Shown here one piece after another: positions 33,880 to 42,708 of a stretch of 64,000 bases of DNA; position 1 is the first letter of the stretch, and each line of letters begins with the position of its first letter. The notes beneath the pieces were generated by a model. It ran no database searches. It was not told where the DNA came from and saw only the letters and a program-made list of their open reading frames with translations. The position numbers were made by a program, and so were the translations under genes. The DNA comes from Brachybacterium saurashtrense (GTDB taxonomy: Bacteria; Actinomycetota; Actinomycetes; Actinomycetales; Dermabacteraceae): the NCBI RefSeq assembly GCF_003355475.1, contig NZ_CP031356.1:3534001-3598000 (forward strand), in the 5' to 3' direction.

Positions 33880-34838
33880 CCACTTCGCACCCCACCCACG
33901 ACACCGCCCGCCCCGATGCCGACGCGGCCTCCGGGCGCCGACGGGCCGCCTCCCGGCGCGCCGCCGCCGAGTCCCGCACTGGGGCCCGCGACGCCGGCCG
34001 CAAGCCCACCACCACCATCCTGGTCACCGCGATCCTGGTGATCGTCGCCCTGTACTTCCTGGTGCCCGTGTACTGGGTGGTCATCAACGCCACCAAGTCC
34101 ACCGAGGACCTCTTCGGCACCAGCGGGTTCTGGTTCGGCGAGAGCTTCCAGCTGGTGGAGAACCTCCGCTCGGTGCTCAGCGCCAACGACGGGATCTTCC
34201 CGCGCTGGGGCCTGAACTCCGTGCTGTACGCGGGAGTGGGCTCCGTGCTCGCCACCTACTTCGCCACCGCGGCCGGCTACGCGCTGGCCAAGTACCGCTT
34301 CCCGGGCCGACGCTTCGTGTACGTGCTCGTGCTGGGCGGCGTGCTGGTGCCCGGCACCGCCGTGGCCCTGCCGCTGTTCTTCCTGTTCAGCTCGATCGGG
34401 ATCACGAACACGTACTGGTCGGTGCTGATCCCGTCGCTGGTGAGCCCCTTCGGGCTGTTCCTGGCCTCGATCTACGCCAGCGCCGCCGTGCCGGACGAGC
34501 TGCTGGAGGCCGGCCGGATCGACGGCGTGGGCGAGCTGGGGCTGTTCCACCGGCTCGCGCTGCCGCAGCTCACCCCGGCGATCGTGACGATCCTGCTGTT
34601 CCAGTTCGTCGCGATCTGGAACAACTACATGCTGCCGCTGGTGATGCTGGCCGACGAGCGGCTGTACCCGATCACCCTGGGCCTGGACAACTGGCGGGCC
34701 CAGACCGATCGCCTGCCCGAGTTCTACCAGCTCACCACCGGCGGCGCGCTGATGTCGGTGATCCCGCTGGCGATCCTCATCCTGGTGCTGCAGCGCTTCT
34801 GGCGCGGCGGCCTCACGGAGGGCTCCATCAAGGGCTGA
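33876..34838 (+). CDS. Sugar ABC importer permease (MalG-like)
   Basis: A 320-residue permease with a polar, Arg/Ala-rich N-terminus of about 45 residues and six predicted helices. The EAA loop is ELLEAGRIDGVGELGLFHRLALPQLTPA near residue 210, and the protein ends GGLTEGSIKG, like other MalG-type subunits. It overlaps the preceding permease by four bases (ATGA). No ATPase gene follows; the operon ends before a repeat-rich gap. Confidence 0.93.
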   Translation: MTTSHPTHDTARPDADAASGRRRAASRRAAAESRTGARDAGRKPTTTILVTAILVIVALYFLVPVYWVVINATKSTEDLFGTSGFWFGESFQLVENLRSVLSANDGIFPRWGLNSVLYAGVGSVLATYFATAAGYALAKYRFPGRRFVYVLVLGGVLVPGTAVALPLFFLFSSIGITNTYWSVLIPSLVSPFGLFLASIYASAAVPDELLEAGRIDGVGELGLFHRLALPQLTPAIVTILLFQFVAIWNNYMLPLVMLADERLYPITLGLDNWRAQTDRLPEFYQLTTGGALMSVIPLAILILVLQRFWRGGLTEGSIKG

Positions 34839-34842
34839 CCCC

Positions 34843-34905
34843 GGGCCGGCCTAAGCCTGGGCCGGCCTGCCTGGGCTGGGCCTGCCTGCCTGGGCCCGGC
34901 CGGCC
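34843..34905. repeat. Low-complexity CTGGGC/GGCC repeats
   Basis: Irregular repeats of CTGGGCCGGCCTGC and CTGGGCTGGGCCTGC fill the first part of the 379-base gap after the importer operon. No gene or clear hairpin is seen in them. Confidence 0.5.
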
Positions 34906-34921
34906 CACCTCACCCCTCAGG

Positions 34922-34967
34922 GTTTTGCCCGCTGAGCTTCCATGGACGGAAGCCCAGCGGGCAAAAC
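34922..34967. repeat. Hairpin repeat, copy 1
   Basis: Two 20-base arms (34922-34941 and 34948-34967) pair at 19 of 20 positions around the loop ATGGAC. Both ends are GTTTTGCCCGC / GCGGGCAAAAC and the tip is GCTTCC / GGAAGC. It is followed by CGTTCCGGGCACGCTCCGG. Compared with copy 2 (35049-35094), the outer and inner stem are identical while four central pairs differ in a compensating way (T:A to C:G, G:C to T:A, A.C to G:C, G:C to G.T). This suggests selection for the stem itself. Confidence 0.85.
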
Positions 34968-35048
34968 CGTTCCGGGCACGCTCCGGCCCGGCGTCGCGCC
35001 GCAGGCCACCGGCCGCCCGGCCCGCCATCCCCGGCCCGCCCTCTCATC

Positions 35049-35094
35049 GTTTTGCCCGCCTGGCTTCCATGAACGGAAGTCAGGCGGGCAAAAC
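35049..35094. repeat. Hairpin repeat, copy 2
   Basis: Same design as copy 1: arms 35049-35068 and 35075-35094 pair at 19 of 20 positions (the exception is a G.T pair) around the loop ATGAAC. The tail CGTTCTGGGCACGCTCCGG follows at 35095-35113 and is repeated once more without a hairpin at about 35120-35138. The rest of this gap up to the serpin gene at 35218 holds nothing I recognise. No transposase or target duplication is visible; the element resembles a repetitive extragenic palindrome. Confidence 0.85.
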
Positions 35095-35217
35095 CGTTCT
35101 GGGCACGCTCCGGCCAATCCGTTCTGGGCACGTTCCGGCCCGGCGGCGTCCGGCACCCCCGGCATCGGGCGACCGGCAGCCCTTGCATCGGCGCCCGGGG
35201 CACCGTTGGATGGGCGC

Positions 35218-36693
35218 ATGACCTCGGCCTCTTCCCGCTCCCGCCCGGCCCTCTTCGACGCGGCCCGCTCCCGCCCGGCCGTCGTGTCCCCGAGGGCAGC
35301 GTCCCCGTCCACGGGCACCCCTCCCGTCGCGCCGCCACCCGCAGGCCCGGCCCGTCGTGCGGTGCTGCGTGGCGGGGCCGTGCTGCCGCTGGCGGTGTCC
35401 GGACTGGCGGCCCTGGGCCTCGCGGGCTGCGGCGGTGGGGAGCCGGGCGGGGACGGCCCGGATCTCGCCGCGGAGCTGCCGCGGGCGGAGCCGGGCCCCG
35501 TGCCGGGCGCGGGCGAGCCGGTGGTGCCCTTCACCGCCCGGATGCTCGGCGCGCTCGACCGGGCGGAGACCAATGCGGTGTGCTCGCCGCTGTCCGCCCA
35601 GGTGGCGCTGACGATGATCGGCATGGGCGCGGCGGGGGAGACCCGCACCCAGATGGAGGAGGTGCTCGGCGGCGACATGGACGCGCTCGCCGGGACCGCC
35701 AACACGCTCTCCACCGCGCTCGCCGCAGTGGGGGAGGCGCAGCGGGAGGGCGGCACCGAGGAGGACCCCGAGCCGGCCACCGCCTCCCTGGTCAACGCCA
35801 CCTGGCTGCAGCAGGGGTTCGAGGTGGAGCAGGCGTTCCTCGAGGATCTCGCCACCTGGTTCGGCAGCGGCGTGTTCGAGGCGGACTTCGCCGATGATGC
35901 CGCGCGAGAGGCGGCCCGCGAGGAGATCAACGGATGGGTGGAGGAGTCCACCGAGGGCCTCATCGAGGAGTTGCTGCCCGAGCAGATCCTCACGCCCAGC
36001 ACCCGCCTGGTGCTCGTCAACGCCCTCCACCTCAAGGCCGCGTGGCAGGAGCCGCTCACGGTGGCCGGCGGCCGCTTCACCACCGCCGGCGGCGAGCAGC
36101 GCAGCTGCGAGATGCTCCACGGCAGCACCGCCACCTGGTACGAGGACGAGGTGTGCCGCGCCACCTCCCTGGACACCTACGGCGAGGAGCTGGCGCTCGC
36201 CCTGGTGCAGCCCGTCCTGGACCTCCCGGACGTGCTCACGGCCTGGGCCGACGCGGCCGACGCGGCCGGCGATCCCGAAGGCGCGGGCGCCGCGGGGCCG
36301 GGACTCGGCGCCGTGCTCGCGGGGCTCGAGGAGTCCTCGGCCACCGTCGCGCTGAGCGTCCCCGCCGTGGACATCGACGCGGAGTACTCCCTGAAGGATC
36401 TGCTCGAGGGGCTCGGCATGACCGACGCGTTCACCGCCGGGGCGGACTTCTCCGGCATCACGGGGCAGGCGGAGCTGATGATCGACGCCGTGGTGCAGAA
36501 GGCCGTGCTCACGGTGGACGAGAACGGGATGGAGGCCGCGGCCGCCACCGCGGTGACCGCGGTGGAGACCTCGGCGCAGGTCCCGGACCAGGAGCTGGTG
36601 CTGGACTCCCCGTTCCTCGTGGTCGCCTACCACCGGGAGTCGCTGGCACCGCTGGTGGTGGGCTGGATCGGGGACCCGACGCAGACCCGCTGA
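35218..36693 (+). CDS. Lipoprotein serpin (serine protease inhibitor)
   Basis: A 491-residue secreted serpin. About 75 residues form an N-terminal tail: a basic region, a hydrophobic run and a lipobox LAGC, so it is probably a surface lipoprotein. The serpin fold follows, with NAVCSPLSAQVALTMIGMGAAGETRTQM near residue 120, LVNATWLQQGF and LVNALHLKAAW. The hinge of the reactive loop, starting at Glu435 (DENGMEAAAATA), keeps the small residues needed for insertion, so it should be inhibitory; counting from P17 puts the cleaved bond at Thr451-Ser452. That P1 residue points away from trypsin-like targets. The start lacks a good ribosome binding site and could lie elsewhere. Confidence 0.9.
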   Translation: MTSASSRSRPALFDAARSRPAVVSPRAASPSTGTPPVAPPPAGPARRAVLRGGAVLPLAVSGLAALGLAGCGGGEPGGDGPDLAAELPRAEPGPVPGAGEPVVPFTARMLGALDRAETNAVCSPLSAQVALTMIGMGAAGETRTQMEEVLGGDMDALAGTANTLSTALAAVGEAQREGGTEEDPEPATASLVNATWLQQGFEVEQAFLEDLATWFGSGVFEADFADDAAREAAREEINGWVEESTEGLIEELLPEQILTPSTRLVLVNALHLKAAWQEPLTVAGGRFTTAGGEQRSCEMLHGSTATWYEDEVCRATSLDTYGEELALALVQPVLDLPDVLTAWADAADAAGDPEGAGAAGPGLGAVLAGLEESSATVALSVPAVDIDAEYSLKDLLEGLGMTDAFTAGADFSGITGQAELMIDAVVQKAVLTVDENGMEAAAATAVTAVETSAQVPDQELVLDSPFLVVAYHRESLAPLVVGWIGDPTQTR

Positions 36694-36719
36694 GCCCACC
36701 CCGCCGCGAGCGGGCCGAC

Positions 36720-36742
36720 TATCCTGGTGGTAAGCGCGTTCC
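36720..36742 (+). promoter_or_regulatory. Possible promoter and operator of the GH42 gene
   Basis: A TATCCT -10-like box at 36720-36725 is followed by GGTAAGCGCGTTCC (36729-36742), an imperfect palindrome. Its ends GTAA and GTTC match the operator-like sites at 44806-44840. The link is weaker than for the GH35 site. Confidence 0.35.
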
Positions 36743-36767
36743 GCACAGTGTTCACGATGGAGGAGAC

Positions 36768-38777
36768 ATGACCGCTGCACGACCCTGGCCGCTCGGCATC
36801 GAGGGGATCGCCTACGGCGGCGACTACAACCCCGAGCAATGGCCCCGCGAGGTGCGCCTGGAGGACATCGCGTTGATGCGCGAGGCCGGCGTGACCCTGC
36901 TCAGCGTGGGCATCTTCTCCTGGGCCGCGCTGGAGCCGCGCGAGGGCGAGTACGAGTTCGAGTGGCTGGACGAGGTGCTGGACCTCCTCGCCGAGGCCGG
37001 GATCCGGGTCGCGCTCGCCACCGCCACGGCCTCCCCGCCGCCGTGGCTCACGCATCAGCATCCCGAGCTGTTGCCGGTCACCGCCGAGGGCACGGTGCTG
37101 AGTCCCGGGGGTCGGCAGGCCTACGCCGTCTCCTCGCCCGTGTTCCGCGACTACGCGGTGCGGATGACCCGCGTGATGGCCGAGCGCTACGCCGAGCACC
37201 CCGCGCTCGCCCTCTGGCACGTGGACAACGAGCTGGGATGCCATGTCCCGCACGACTTCTCCGACCACGCCGCCGCGGCCTTCCGCCGCTGGCTCGAGCG
37301 CCGCTACGGCACGATCGAGGCGCTGAACGAGGCCTGGGGCACGGCCTTCTGGTCTCAGCGCTACAGCGACTTCGCGCAGATCCTGCCGCCGCGGGCCGCG
37401 CCCACCTACCCCAACCCCACCCAGCAGCTCGACTTCGCGCGGTACTCGAGCGACGAGCTGCTGGCCCACTACCGGGCGCTGCGGGAGGTGCTGGCCGAGG
37501 TGACCCCGCACGTGCCGGCCACCACGAACTTCATGCTCTCCTCGGCGACGAAATGGATGGACTACTTCTCCTGGGCCGAGGACGTGGACGTGGTCGCCAA
37601 CGACCACTACCTCATCGCCGCGGACCCGCGCGGCCAGATCGAGCTGGCCTTCGCCGCGGATCTCTCCCGCGGGGTGGCCGGCGGGGACCCGTGGATCCTC
37701 ATGGAGCACTCCACCTCCGCGGTGAACTGGCAGAGCCGGAACCGCGCCAAGGGCCCGGGGGAGATGCTGCGCAACTCGCTCTCGCACCTGGCGCGCGGGG
37801 CCGACGGGATCATGTTCTTCCAGTGGCGGCAGTCCCGCGCCGGCGCCGAGAAGTTCCACTCGGCGATGGTGCCGCACGCGGGGACGGAGTCCGAGGTGTG
37901 GCGCGGCACGGTGGCGCTGGGCCGCGCTCTCGAGGCCCTCGCGCCGGTGCGCGGCAGCCGGGTGCTGAACCGGGTCGCGCTGGTGATGGACTACCCCTCC
38001 TGGTGGGCGAGCGAGCTGGACTCCCACCCCACCCAGGCGCTGCGCTACAGCGAGGAGATGCTGCGCTGGTACACGGCGCTGTGGGATCTGGGGGTCGGCG
38101 TGGACGTGGTGGGCGTCGGCGCGGACCTCACCGGCTACGAGCTGGTCATCGCCCCCACGCTGTACTCCGTGAGCGAGGCGCAGGCCGCCGGGGCCGCGGA
38201 GGCGGCGCGGGCGGGCGCGCAGGTGGTGATCACCTTCTTCTCCGGGATCGTGGACGAGCACGACCAGGTGCACCTGGGCGGCTACCCGGGGGCGTTCCGC
38301 GACCTGCTCGGGGTGCGCAGCGAGGAGTTCCACCCGTTGCTCGAGGGGGAGGTGCACCACCTCGACGACGGCACCGCCGCGGACCTGTGGAGCGAGCGCA
38401 CGCACCTCGAGGGCGCGGAGGCGGTGCGCCGGTGGGCCGACGGGCCGCTGCACGGCCTGCCCGCGGTGACGCGGAACCCGGTGGGGGAGGGCGCGGCCTG
38501 GTACGTCGCCGCCCGCCCGTCGGCCGAGGGGCTCGGGGCGCTGGTGGCCGAGATCGTGGCCGCCGCCGGGGTGGAGCCGGCCGTCGCCGGCCTGCACCGG
38601 GACGTGGAGGCGGTGCGCCGCTTCGCCGAGGACGGCACCACCTATCTGTTCGTGCTCAACCACTCCGAGCGCGACCAGGTGGTGCAGGTCAGCGGGGAGG
38701 AGCTGCTGCGCGGCACCGTGGCGGACGGTGCCTTGACGGTGCATGCCGGCGCGGTGGCGGTGATCCGCGAACGCTGA
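36768..38777 (+). CDS. Beta-galactosidase, glycoside hydrolase family 42
   Basis: A 669-residue cytoplasmic enzyme of usual GH42 length. The barrel begins IAYGGDYNPEQWPREV. The acid/base Glu155 lies in LWHVDNELGCHV and the nucleophile Glu313 in ILMEHSTSAVNWQ, with FFQWRQSRAGAEKFHSAMVPH just after. Residues 400-600 form the trimerisation domain and the end a small beta domain. Cysteine ligands for the zinc site of some GH42 enzymes are not evident. GGAGGAG precedes the ATG. It is followed by a second beta-galactosidase of family GH35, so the organism probably cuts terminal galactose from imported oligosaccharides in two ways. Confidence 0.95.
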   Translation: MTAARPWPLGIEGIAYGGDYNPEQWPREVRLEDIALMREAGVTLLSVGIFSWAALEPREGEYEFEWLDEVLDLLAEAGIRVALATATASPPPWLTHQHPELLPVTAEGTVLSPGGRQAYAVSSPVFRDYAVRMTRVMAERYAEHPALALWHVDNELGCHVPHDFSDHAAAAFRRWLERRYGTIEALNEAWGTAFWSQRYSDFAQILPPRAAPTYPNPTQQLDFARYSSDELLAHYRALREVLAEVTPHVPATTNFMLSSATKWMDYFSWAEDVDVVANDHYLIAADPRGQIELAFAADLSRGVAGGDPWILMEHSTSAVNWQSRNRAKGPGEMLRNSLSHLARGADGIMFFQWRQSRAGAEKFHSAMVPHAGTESEVWRGTVALGRALEALAPVRGSRVLNRVALVMDYPSWWASELDSHPTQALRYSEEMLRWYTALWDLGVGVDVVGVGADLTGYELVIAPTLYSVSEAQAAGAAEAARAGAQVVITFFSGIVDEHDQVHLGGYPGAFRDLLGVRSEEFHPLLEGEVHHLDDGTAADLWSERTHLEGAEAVRRWADGPLHGLPAVTRNPVGEGAAWYVAARPSAEGLGALVAEIVAAAGVEPAVAGLHRDVEAVRRFAEDGTTYLFVLNHSERDQVVQVSGEELLRGTVADGALTVHAGAVAVIRER

Positions 38778-38900
38778 CCGCGGCCGGTGGCGCCGGACGG
38801 GCCGGCAGTGCGGTGAGCGAGCGCCGGTCCGAGCCGACGGTCGCGCGCCGGCGGGCCTGCGCCGACGGTCGCGGGAGGCGGTCGCACCTGACACACTGGT

Positions 38901-38914
38901 GCAAACCGTTTCAC
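38901..38914 (+). promoter_or_regulatory. Operator-like site before the GH35 gene
   Basis: GCAAACCGTTTCAC lies 19 bases before the ATG of the GH35 gene. It matches GTAAATCGGTTCAC in the divergent promoter at 44827-44840 at 11 of 14 positions, so the same LacI-type regulator may control both. Confidence 0.5.
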
Positions 38915-38932
38915 GCGAGAGGATCGTCGACG

Positions 38933-40912
38933 ATGACCGCACTGCTCCAGCCCACCCCGGACGGCTTCCTGCGCGGCGGCGAGCCGCACCTGGTGATCTC
39001 CGGCGCGCTCCACTACTTCCGCGTGCACCCCGCGCAGTGGCGCGACCGGCTGCGCCGCCTGGTGGCGATGGGCTGCAACACGGTGGAGACCTACGTGGCC
39101 TGGAACGTGCACCAGGGCGCCCCGGAGCCGGATTCGATCAGCTTCGAGGGCATCGCGGACCTGGGGCGCTTCCTCGACCTCGCGGCCCAGGAGGGGCTGG
39201 ACGCGATCGTGCGCCCGGGCCCCTACATCTGCGCCGAGTGGGAGAACGGCGGCTTCCCCGGCTGGATCCTCGCCGACAGGAACCTGCGCCTGCGCCACCG
39301 TGACCCCGCCTACCTCGCGCTGGTGGACGCCTGGTTCGACGCGCTGATCCCCGTGATCGCCTCGCGGCAGGCCTGCCGCGGCGGGAACGTGGTGATGGTG
39401 CAGGTGGAGAACGAGTACGGCAGCTTCGGCGACGACACCGCGTACCTCGCTCATCTGCGCGACGGGCTGATCGGCCGCGGGATCGAGGAGCTGCTGGTCA
39501 CCTCCGACGGCCCGGCCCGCATGTGGCTGACCGGCGGCACCGTCGAGGGAGCGCTCGGTACCGTGAACTTCGGCTCCCGCACCCTCGAGGTGCTCGCGAT
39601 GGCGCAGCGGGAGCTGCCCGATCAGCCGCAGATGTGCATGGAGTTCTGGAACGGCTGGTTCGACCACTGGGGCGAGGAGCACCACGAGCGCACCGGTGAG
39701 AACGCCGCGGGCGAGCTCGCCCATATGCTCGAGAATCGCATGAGCGTGAACTTCTACATGGCCCACGGCGGCACCAACTTCGGCCTGCGAGCCGGCGCCA
39801 ACCATGACGGCACCCTGCAGCCCACCACCACCAGCTACGACTACGACGCCCCGATCGCGGAGAACGGCGCGCTGACGGCGAAGTTCCGCGCCTTCCGCGA
39901 GGTGATCGCCCGGCACCGCGAGCTGCCGCCGCTGGAGGAGCACCTGGCGCAGCTGGGCCTGGACGCGGAGCCCGCCACGCTCCCCGCGGGCGAGGTGCGG
40001 ATCGAGAAGACCATCGCCCTGCGCGGCACCGAGCGCTTCACCCGCCGCGCCCCGATCCACCCCGTCCCTCCCGCCTTCGAGGACATCGGGCTGGAGCGCG
40101 GCATGCTGCGCCTCTCCCGCGAGATCGAGATCGAGGCCGAGACGCACGGGGACGGGCACTCGATCGCCCCGCTGCGGCTCTACGACCTGCACGACCGCGC
40201 CTGGGTGTACGTGGACGGGACCTTCGTGGGCGCCACCGGCCTGGACCCCTCGCAGGCGGACCGTCCGCTCGCCGAGCGCACCGACGCCACGGACCCGGCC
40301 GTGATCGAGCTCGCCCCGTTCGCGGCGCGGCTGCTGCCGGAGGGCGGCCACCGCACCGTGCGGGTGGAGATCCTCGTGGAGAACCTGGGCCGGGTGAACT
40401 TCGGGCCCCGCCTCGGGGAGCGCAAGGGCATCCTCGGCGGGGTGTGGCAGCGGGTGCGCTTCCTCAACGACTGGCAGGCCGATGCCTGGCCGCTCGAGGA
40501 GATGGGGGCCGAGCTGGCCGACCTGCTCGAGGGCGCCCCGGCGCTCGCCCCCGTCGACGGTGCGGCCCACGGCGCGGCCGAAGGGCCGGGGACGGCGGCC
40601 GACGGGTCGGCGGCGGGCGCGGCCGACGGGCCCGAGGGCGCCGACGCCCTGCCGGTCCTCGTCGGCGCCTCCTTCGACGCCGCCCGCAGCGAGGACACCT
40701 TCCTCGACGTCTCCCACGCCGGGCACGGCGTCGCCTTCGTCAACGGCGTGTGCGTGGGGCGATACTGGAACATCGGCCCGCAGCAGACGCTCTACGTCCC
40801 CGCGCCGCTGGTGCGCGAGGGACGCAACGAGGTGCTGCTGCTCGACCTGGACACGCGGCCGACGCGCCTCGCGCTCGCCGAAGAGCACGTCTTCGGGAGC
40901 GCGGGCGGCTGA
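38933..40912 (+). CDS. Beta-galactosidase, glycoside hydrolase family 35
   Basis: A 659-residue enzyme without a signal peptide, so it acts on imported substrate. The family start reads ISGALHYFRVHPAQWRDRL; RPGPYICAEWENGGFPGW follows. The acid/base is Glu161 in VQVENEYGSFG and the nucleophile Glu237 in MCMEFWNGWFDHWG. MAHGGTNFG near residue 280 is also typical. Two beta-sandwich regions follow; between them, about residues 540-570, there is an Ala/Gly/Asp/Pro-rich linker. The gene lies 155 bases after the GH42 gene, with an operator-like site in the gap and GAGAGGA as ribosome binding site. Confidence 0.95.
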   Translation: MTALLQPTPDGFLRGGEPHLVISGALHYFRVHPAQWRDRLRRLVAMGCNTVETYVAWNVHQGAPEPDSISFEGIADLGRFLDLAAQEGLDAIVRPGPYICAEWENGGFPGWILADRNLRLRHRDPAYLALVDAWFDALIPVIASRQACRGGNVVMVQVENEYGSFGDDTAYLAHLRDGLIGRGIEELLVTSDGPARMWLTGGTVEGALGTVNFGSRTLEVLAMAQRELPDQPQMCMEFWNGWFDHWGEEHHERTGENAAGELAHMLENRMSVNFYMAHGGTNFGLRAGANHDGTLQPTTTSYDYDAPIAENGALTAKFRAFREVIARHRELPPLEEHLAQLGLDAEPATLPAGEVRIEKTIALRGTERFTRRAPIHPVPPAFEDIGLERGMLRLSREIEIEAETHGDGHSIAPLRLYDLHDRAWVYVDGTFVGATGLDPSQADRPLAERTDATDPAVIELAPFAARLLPEGGHRTVRVEILVENLGRVNFGPRLGERKGILGGVWQRVRFLNDWQADAWPLEEMGAELADLLEGAPALAPVDGAAHGAAEGPGTAADGSAAGAADGPEGADALPVLVGASFDAARSEDTFLDVSHAGHGVAFVNGVCVGRYWNIGPQQTLYVPAPLVREGRNEVLLLDLDTRPTRLALAEEHVFGSAGG

Positions 40913-40925
40913 GCGGCGTGCGGGC

Positions 40926-40970
40926 GAGGGGCACATGCCCGGCGGTCTCCCCGTCCGGCATGTGCCCCTC
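40926..40970. terminator. Strong hairpin between convergent operons
   Basis: A perfect 14-base stem (GAGGGGCACATGCC at 40926-40939 with 40957-40970) encloses a 17-base loop. It lies 13 bases after the GH35 stop and before the convergent binding-protein gene. No T-run follows in either direction, but the position suggests a bidirectional terminator. Confidence 0.65.
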
Positions 40971-41005
40971 CGCGATGCGACCGTGCTGTGGACTCTGTGG
41001 TCAGA

Positions 41006-42649
41006 TCACAGTGACGTGCTCGGGGTGACCGGGACGTCCTCAGGGAGGACGGCAGCGAACTCCTCGAGGATCTTCTTGCCGCCGCCTTCCTCCCATTCCT
41101 TCACCGCAGCAGAGAAGTTATCGATCGTCTTGCGTCCCTGGATGACGTCGTTGCGGACGTCGTTCAGGCGGGAGTTCAGCTCGGTGCCCTTGGAGGAGCT
41201 GGTGTCCGAGTACAGGCCGTTGGTGGGACGGCGCATCATCAGTTCGAGCAGCTCCTGCTCCTTGCCGTAGATGTACTCCGAATCCTCGGGATGGGTGTTG
41301 TAGATGACGCCCTCGCCGGCGGTCATGATGTTCAGTGCGCTGGCAAGTCCGGGGACGTCTGCAGGAGCGTCGCCGATCTGCACGTAGTTGCCGCCCTCGA
41401 CCTCGTAGTCCTTCCCCTCGGTGCCGTAGTTCTTCTGCATGTACTCCACGGTGCCGAAGGGTGCGGAGAGCCAGTTGACGAGATCCAGCAGTTCTCGGAC
41501 CTTCCCCTCGTCGTCGGTCTTCTTGAACGGGGTGAAGCCCACGGTGCCGTAGCCCATGTCGTAGACCGGTCGGCGCCCCTCGACGGCGGAGAAGGGCACC
41601 AGGATGTCCGCGAGGAGATCGGGATTGAGCTGACGGTACTCGGACGCTCCGCGCGGACCCACGGAGACCAGTGCGGCGATCGAGCCGTTGGCGAAGTCCT
41701 GCGCGGTCTCTGCATGGTTCAGGTCGGGGTAGAAGGCTCCCGCTTCGAACACCTTCTGCGCGTACTCGAGGGTCTCGAGGTATTCGTCCGTCTGGGCGGC
41801 GGCGGTGAGGGTGCGGTCCTCGTTGACCCGGTACTGGTTCGGGACGCCGAACCACTCGCCGAACATGTGGAAGGCATTGGGCAGGAACGGCTCGAGCGCC
41901 CAACGCTTGCCGGGGATGAGGATCTCCTTGCACTTGTCGAGGAACTCCTCGGCGCTGGAGCACTGGAAGCCGTCGACCTCCTCCCACACCGCGGGATTGC
42001 CGAGGTAGACCTGGCCGAAGGGGGTGGAGGGGATCGGCGCGCCCCAGATCTTCCCGTTCACCACGGCCGTGCGCCACGAGCCTGGGGTGAGCGCGGCCAG
42101 GTTCGGGTACTCGAGGACGGCGTCACCGGAAAGGTACTCCGTCAGGTCGGTGAACTGGGATTCGAGCATCGGGCCGACGTTGGGGATTCCCTGGTTCGGC
42201 GGCACCCACATCAGGTCGGGCAGGTCGCCGGAGGCGAGGATCGTCGCGAACTTCTCCGGATAGGAGTCGATCACGATGTCGAGGTTCAGCGTGCCGCCGA
42301 GCGCCTCGTTCAGTCGTTGCCACATCCCGTTGTCGCCCATCGGGGTGGGCGGGGTCGCGAAGGTCTGCGTGAGCGCGGTGATCTCGCCGGAGGTGATCGG
42401 TGCGGCATCCGTGGTCGCGATCAGCTCTTCGGGTGCCTTGAGGAACACGTTGTGCAGACCCTCCTCGTTGCCGGGGAGGTCAGGGGCCAAGCCCTCGAGC
42501 GGCTGGTAGGTGGGAAGGGTCAGCTCGGCCGACGCCTCGGCCCCGCCGCCCTGGCGAGAGGTGCCGTCGCCGCAGGCGGCAGCGCCCGTGGTGAGGGCGG
42601 CCGCCCCGGTGAGGGCGAGGAGGTCACGTCGGCGGATCTCGACAGGCAT
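41006..42649 (-). CDS. LplA-type solute-binding lipoprotein
   Basis: A 547-residue binding protein, longer than ordinary family 1 proteins, as is usual for the LplA/YtcQ group that binds oligosaccharides. The N-terminus MPVEIRRRDLLALTG has a twin-arginine-like RRRD and a lipobox ending in Cys near residue 26. Blocks such as LPDLMWVPPNQGIPNVGPMLESQF, NGKIWGAPIPSTPFGQVYLGN and YDMGYGTVGFTPFKKTDDEGKV support the assignment. AAAGGA precedes the ATG at 42649. It ends an operon of two permeases and this gene, convergent on the GH35 gene. Base composition is slightly less GC-rich than its neighbours. Confidence 0.9.
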   Translation of the reverse strand: MPVEIRRRDLLALTGAAALTTGAAACGDGTSRQGGGAEASAELTLPTYQPLEGLAPDLPGNEEGLHNVFLKAPEELIATTDAAPITSGEITALTQTFATPPTPMGDNGMWQRLNEALGGTLNLDIVIDSYPEKFATILASGDLPDLMWVPPNQGIPNVGPMLESQFTDLTEYLSGDAVLEYPNLAALTPGSWRTAVVNGKIWGAPIPSTPFGQVYLGNPAVWEEVDGFQCSSAEEFLDKCKEILIPGKRWALEPFLPNAFHMFGEWFGVPNQYRVNEDRTLTAAAQTDEYLETLEYAQKVFEAGAFYPDLNHAETAQDFANGSIAALVSVGPRGASEYRQLNPDLLADILVPFSAVEGRRPVYDMGYGTVGFTPFKKTDDEGKVRELLDLVNWLSAPFGTVEYMQKNYGTEGKDYEVEGGNYVQIGDAPADVPGLASALNIMTAGEGVIYNTHPEDSEYIYGKEQELLELMMRRPTNGLYSDTSSSKGTELNSRLNDVRNDVIQGRKTIDNFSAAVKEWEEGGGKKILEEFAAVLPEDVPVTPSTSL

Positions 42650-42708
42650 CCGGGAATCCTTTCGTGGGGGTGCCCCGCCTCGGGGCACCAGATGGGGTGG
42701 GAGGAGAG

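Noticed and set aside
34922..35094. Hairpin repeats as intrinsic terminators of the sugar importer operon
   Set aside because: The stems have A/T pairs at their base but no free T-run follows on either strand, and two near-identical copies with conserved tails suggest a repeat family instead.
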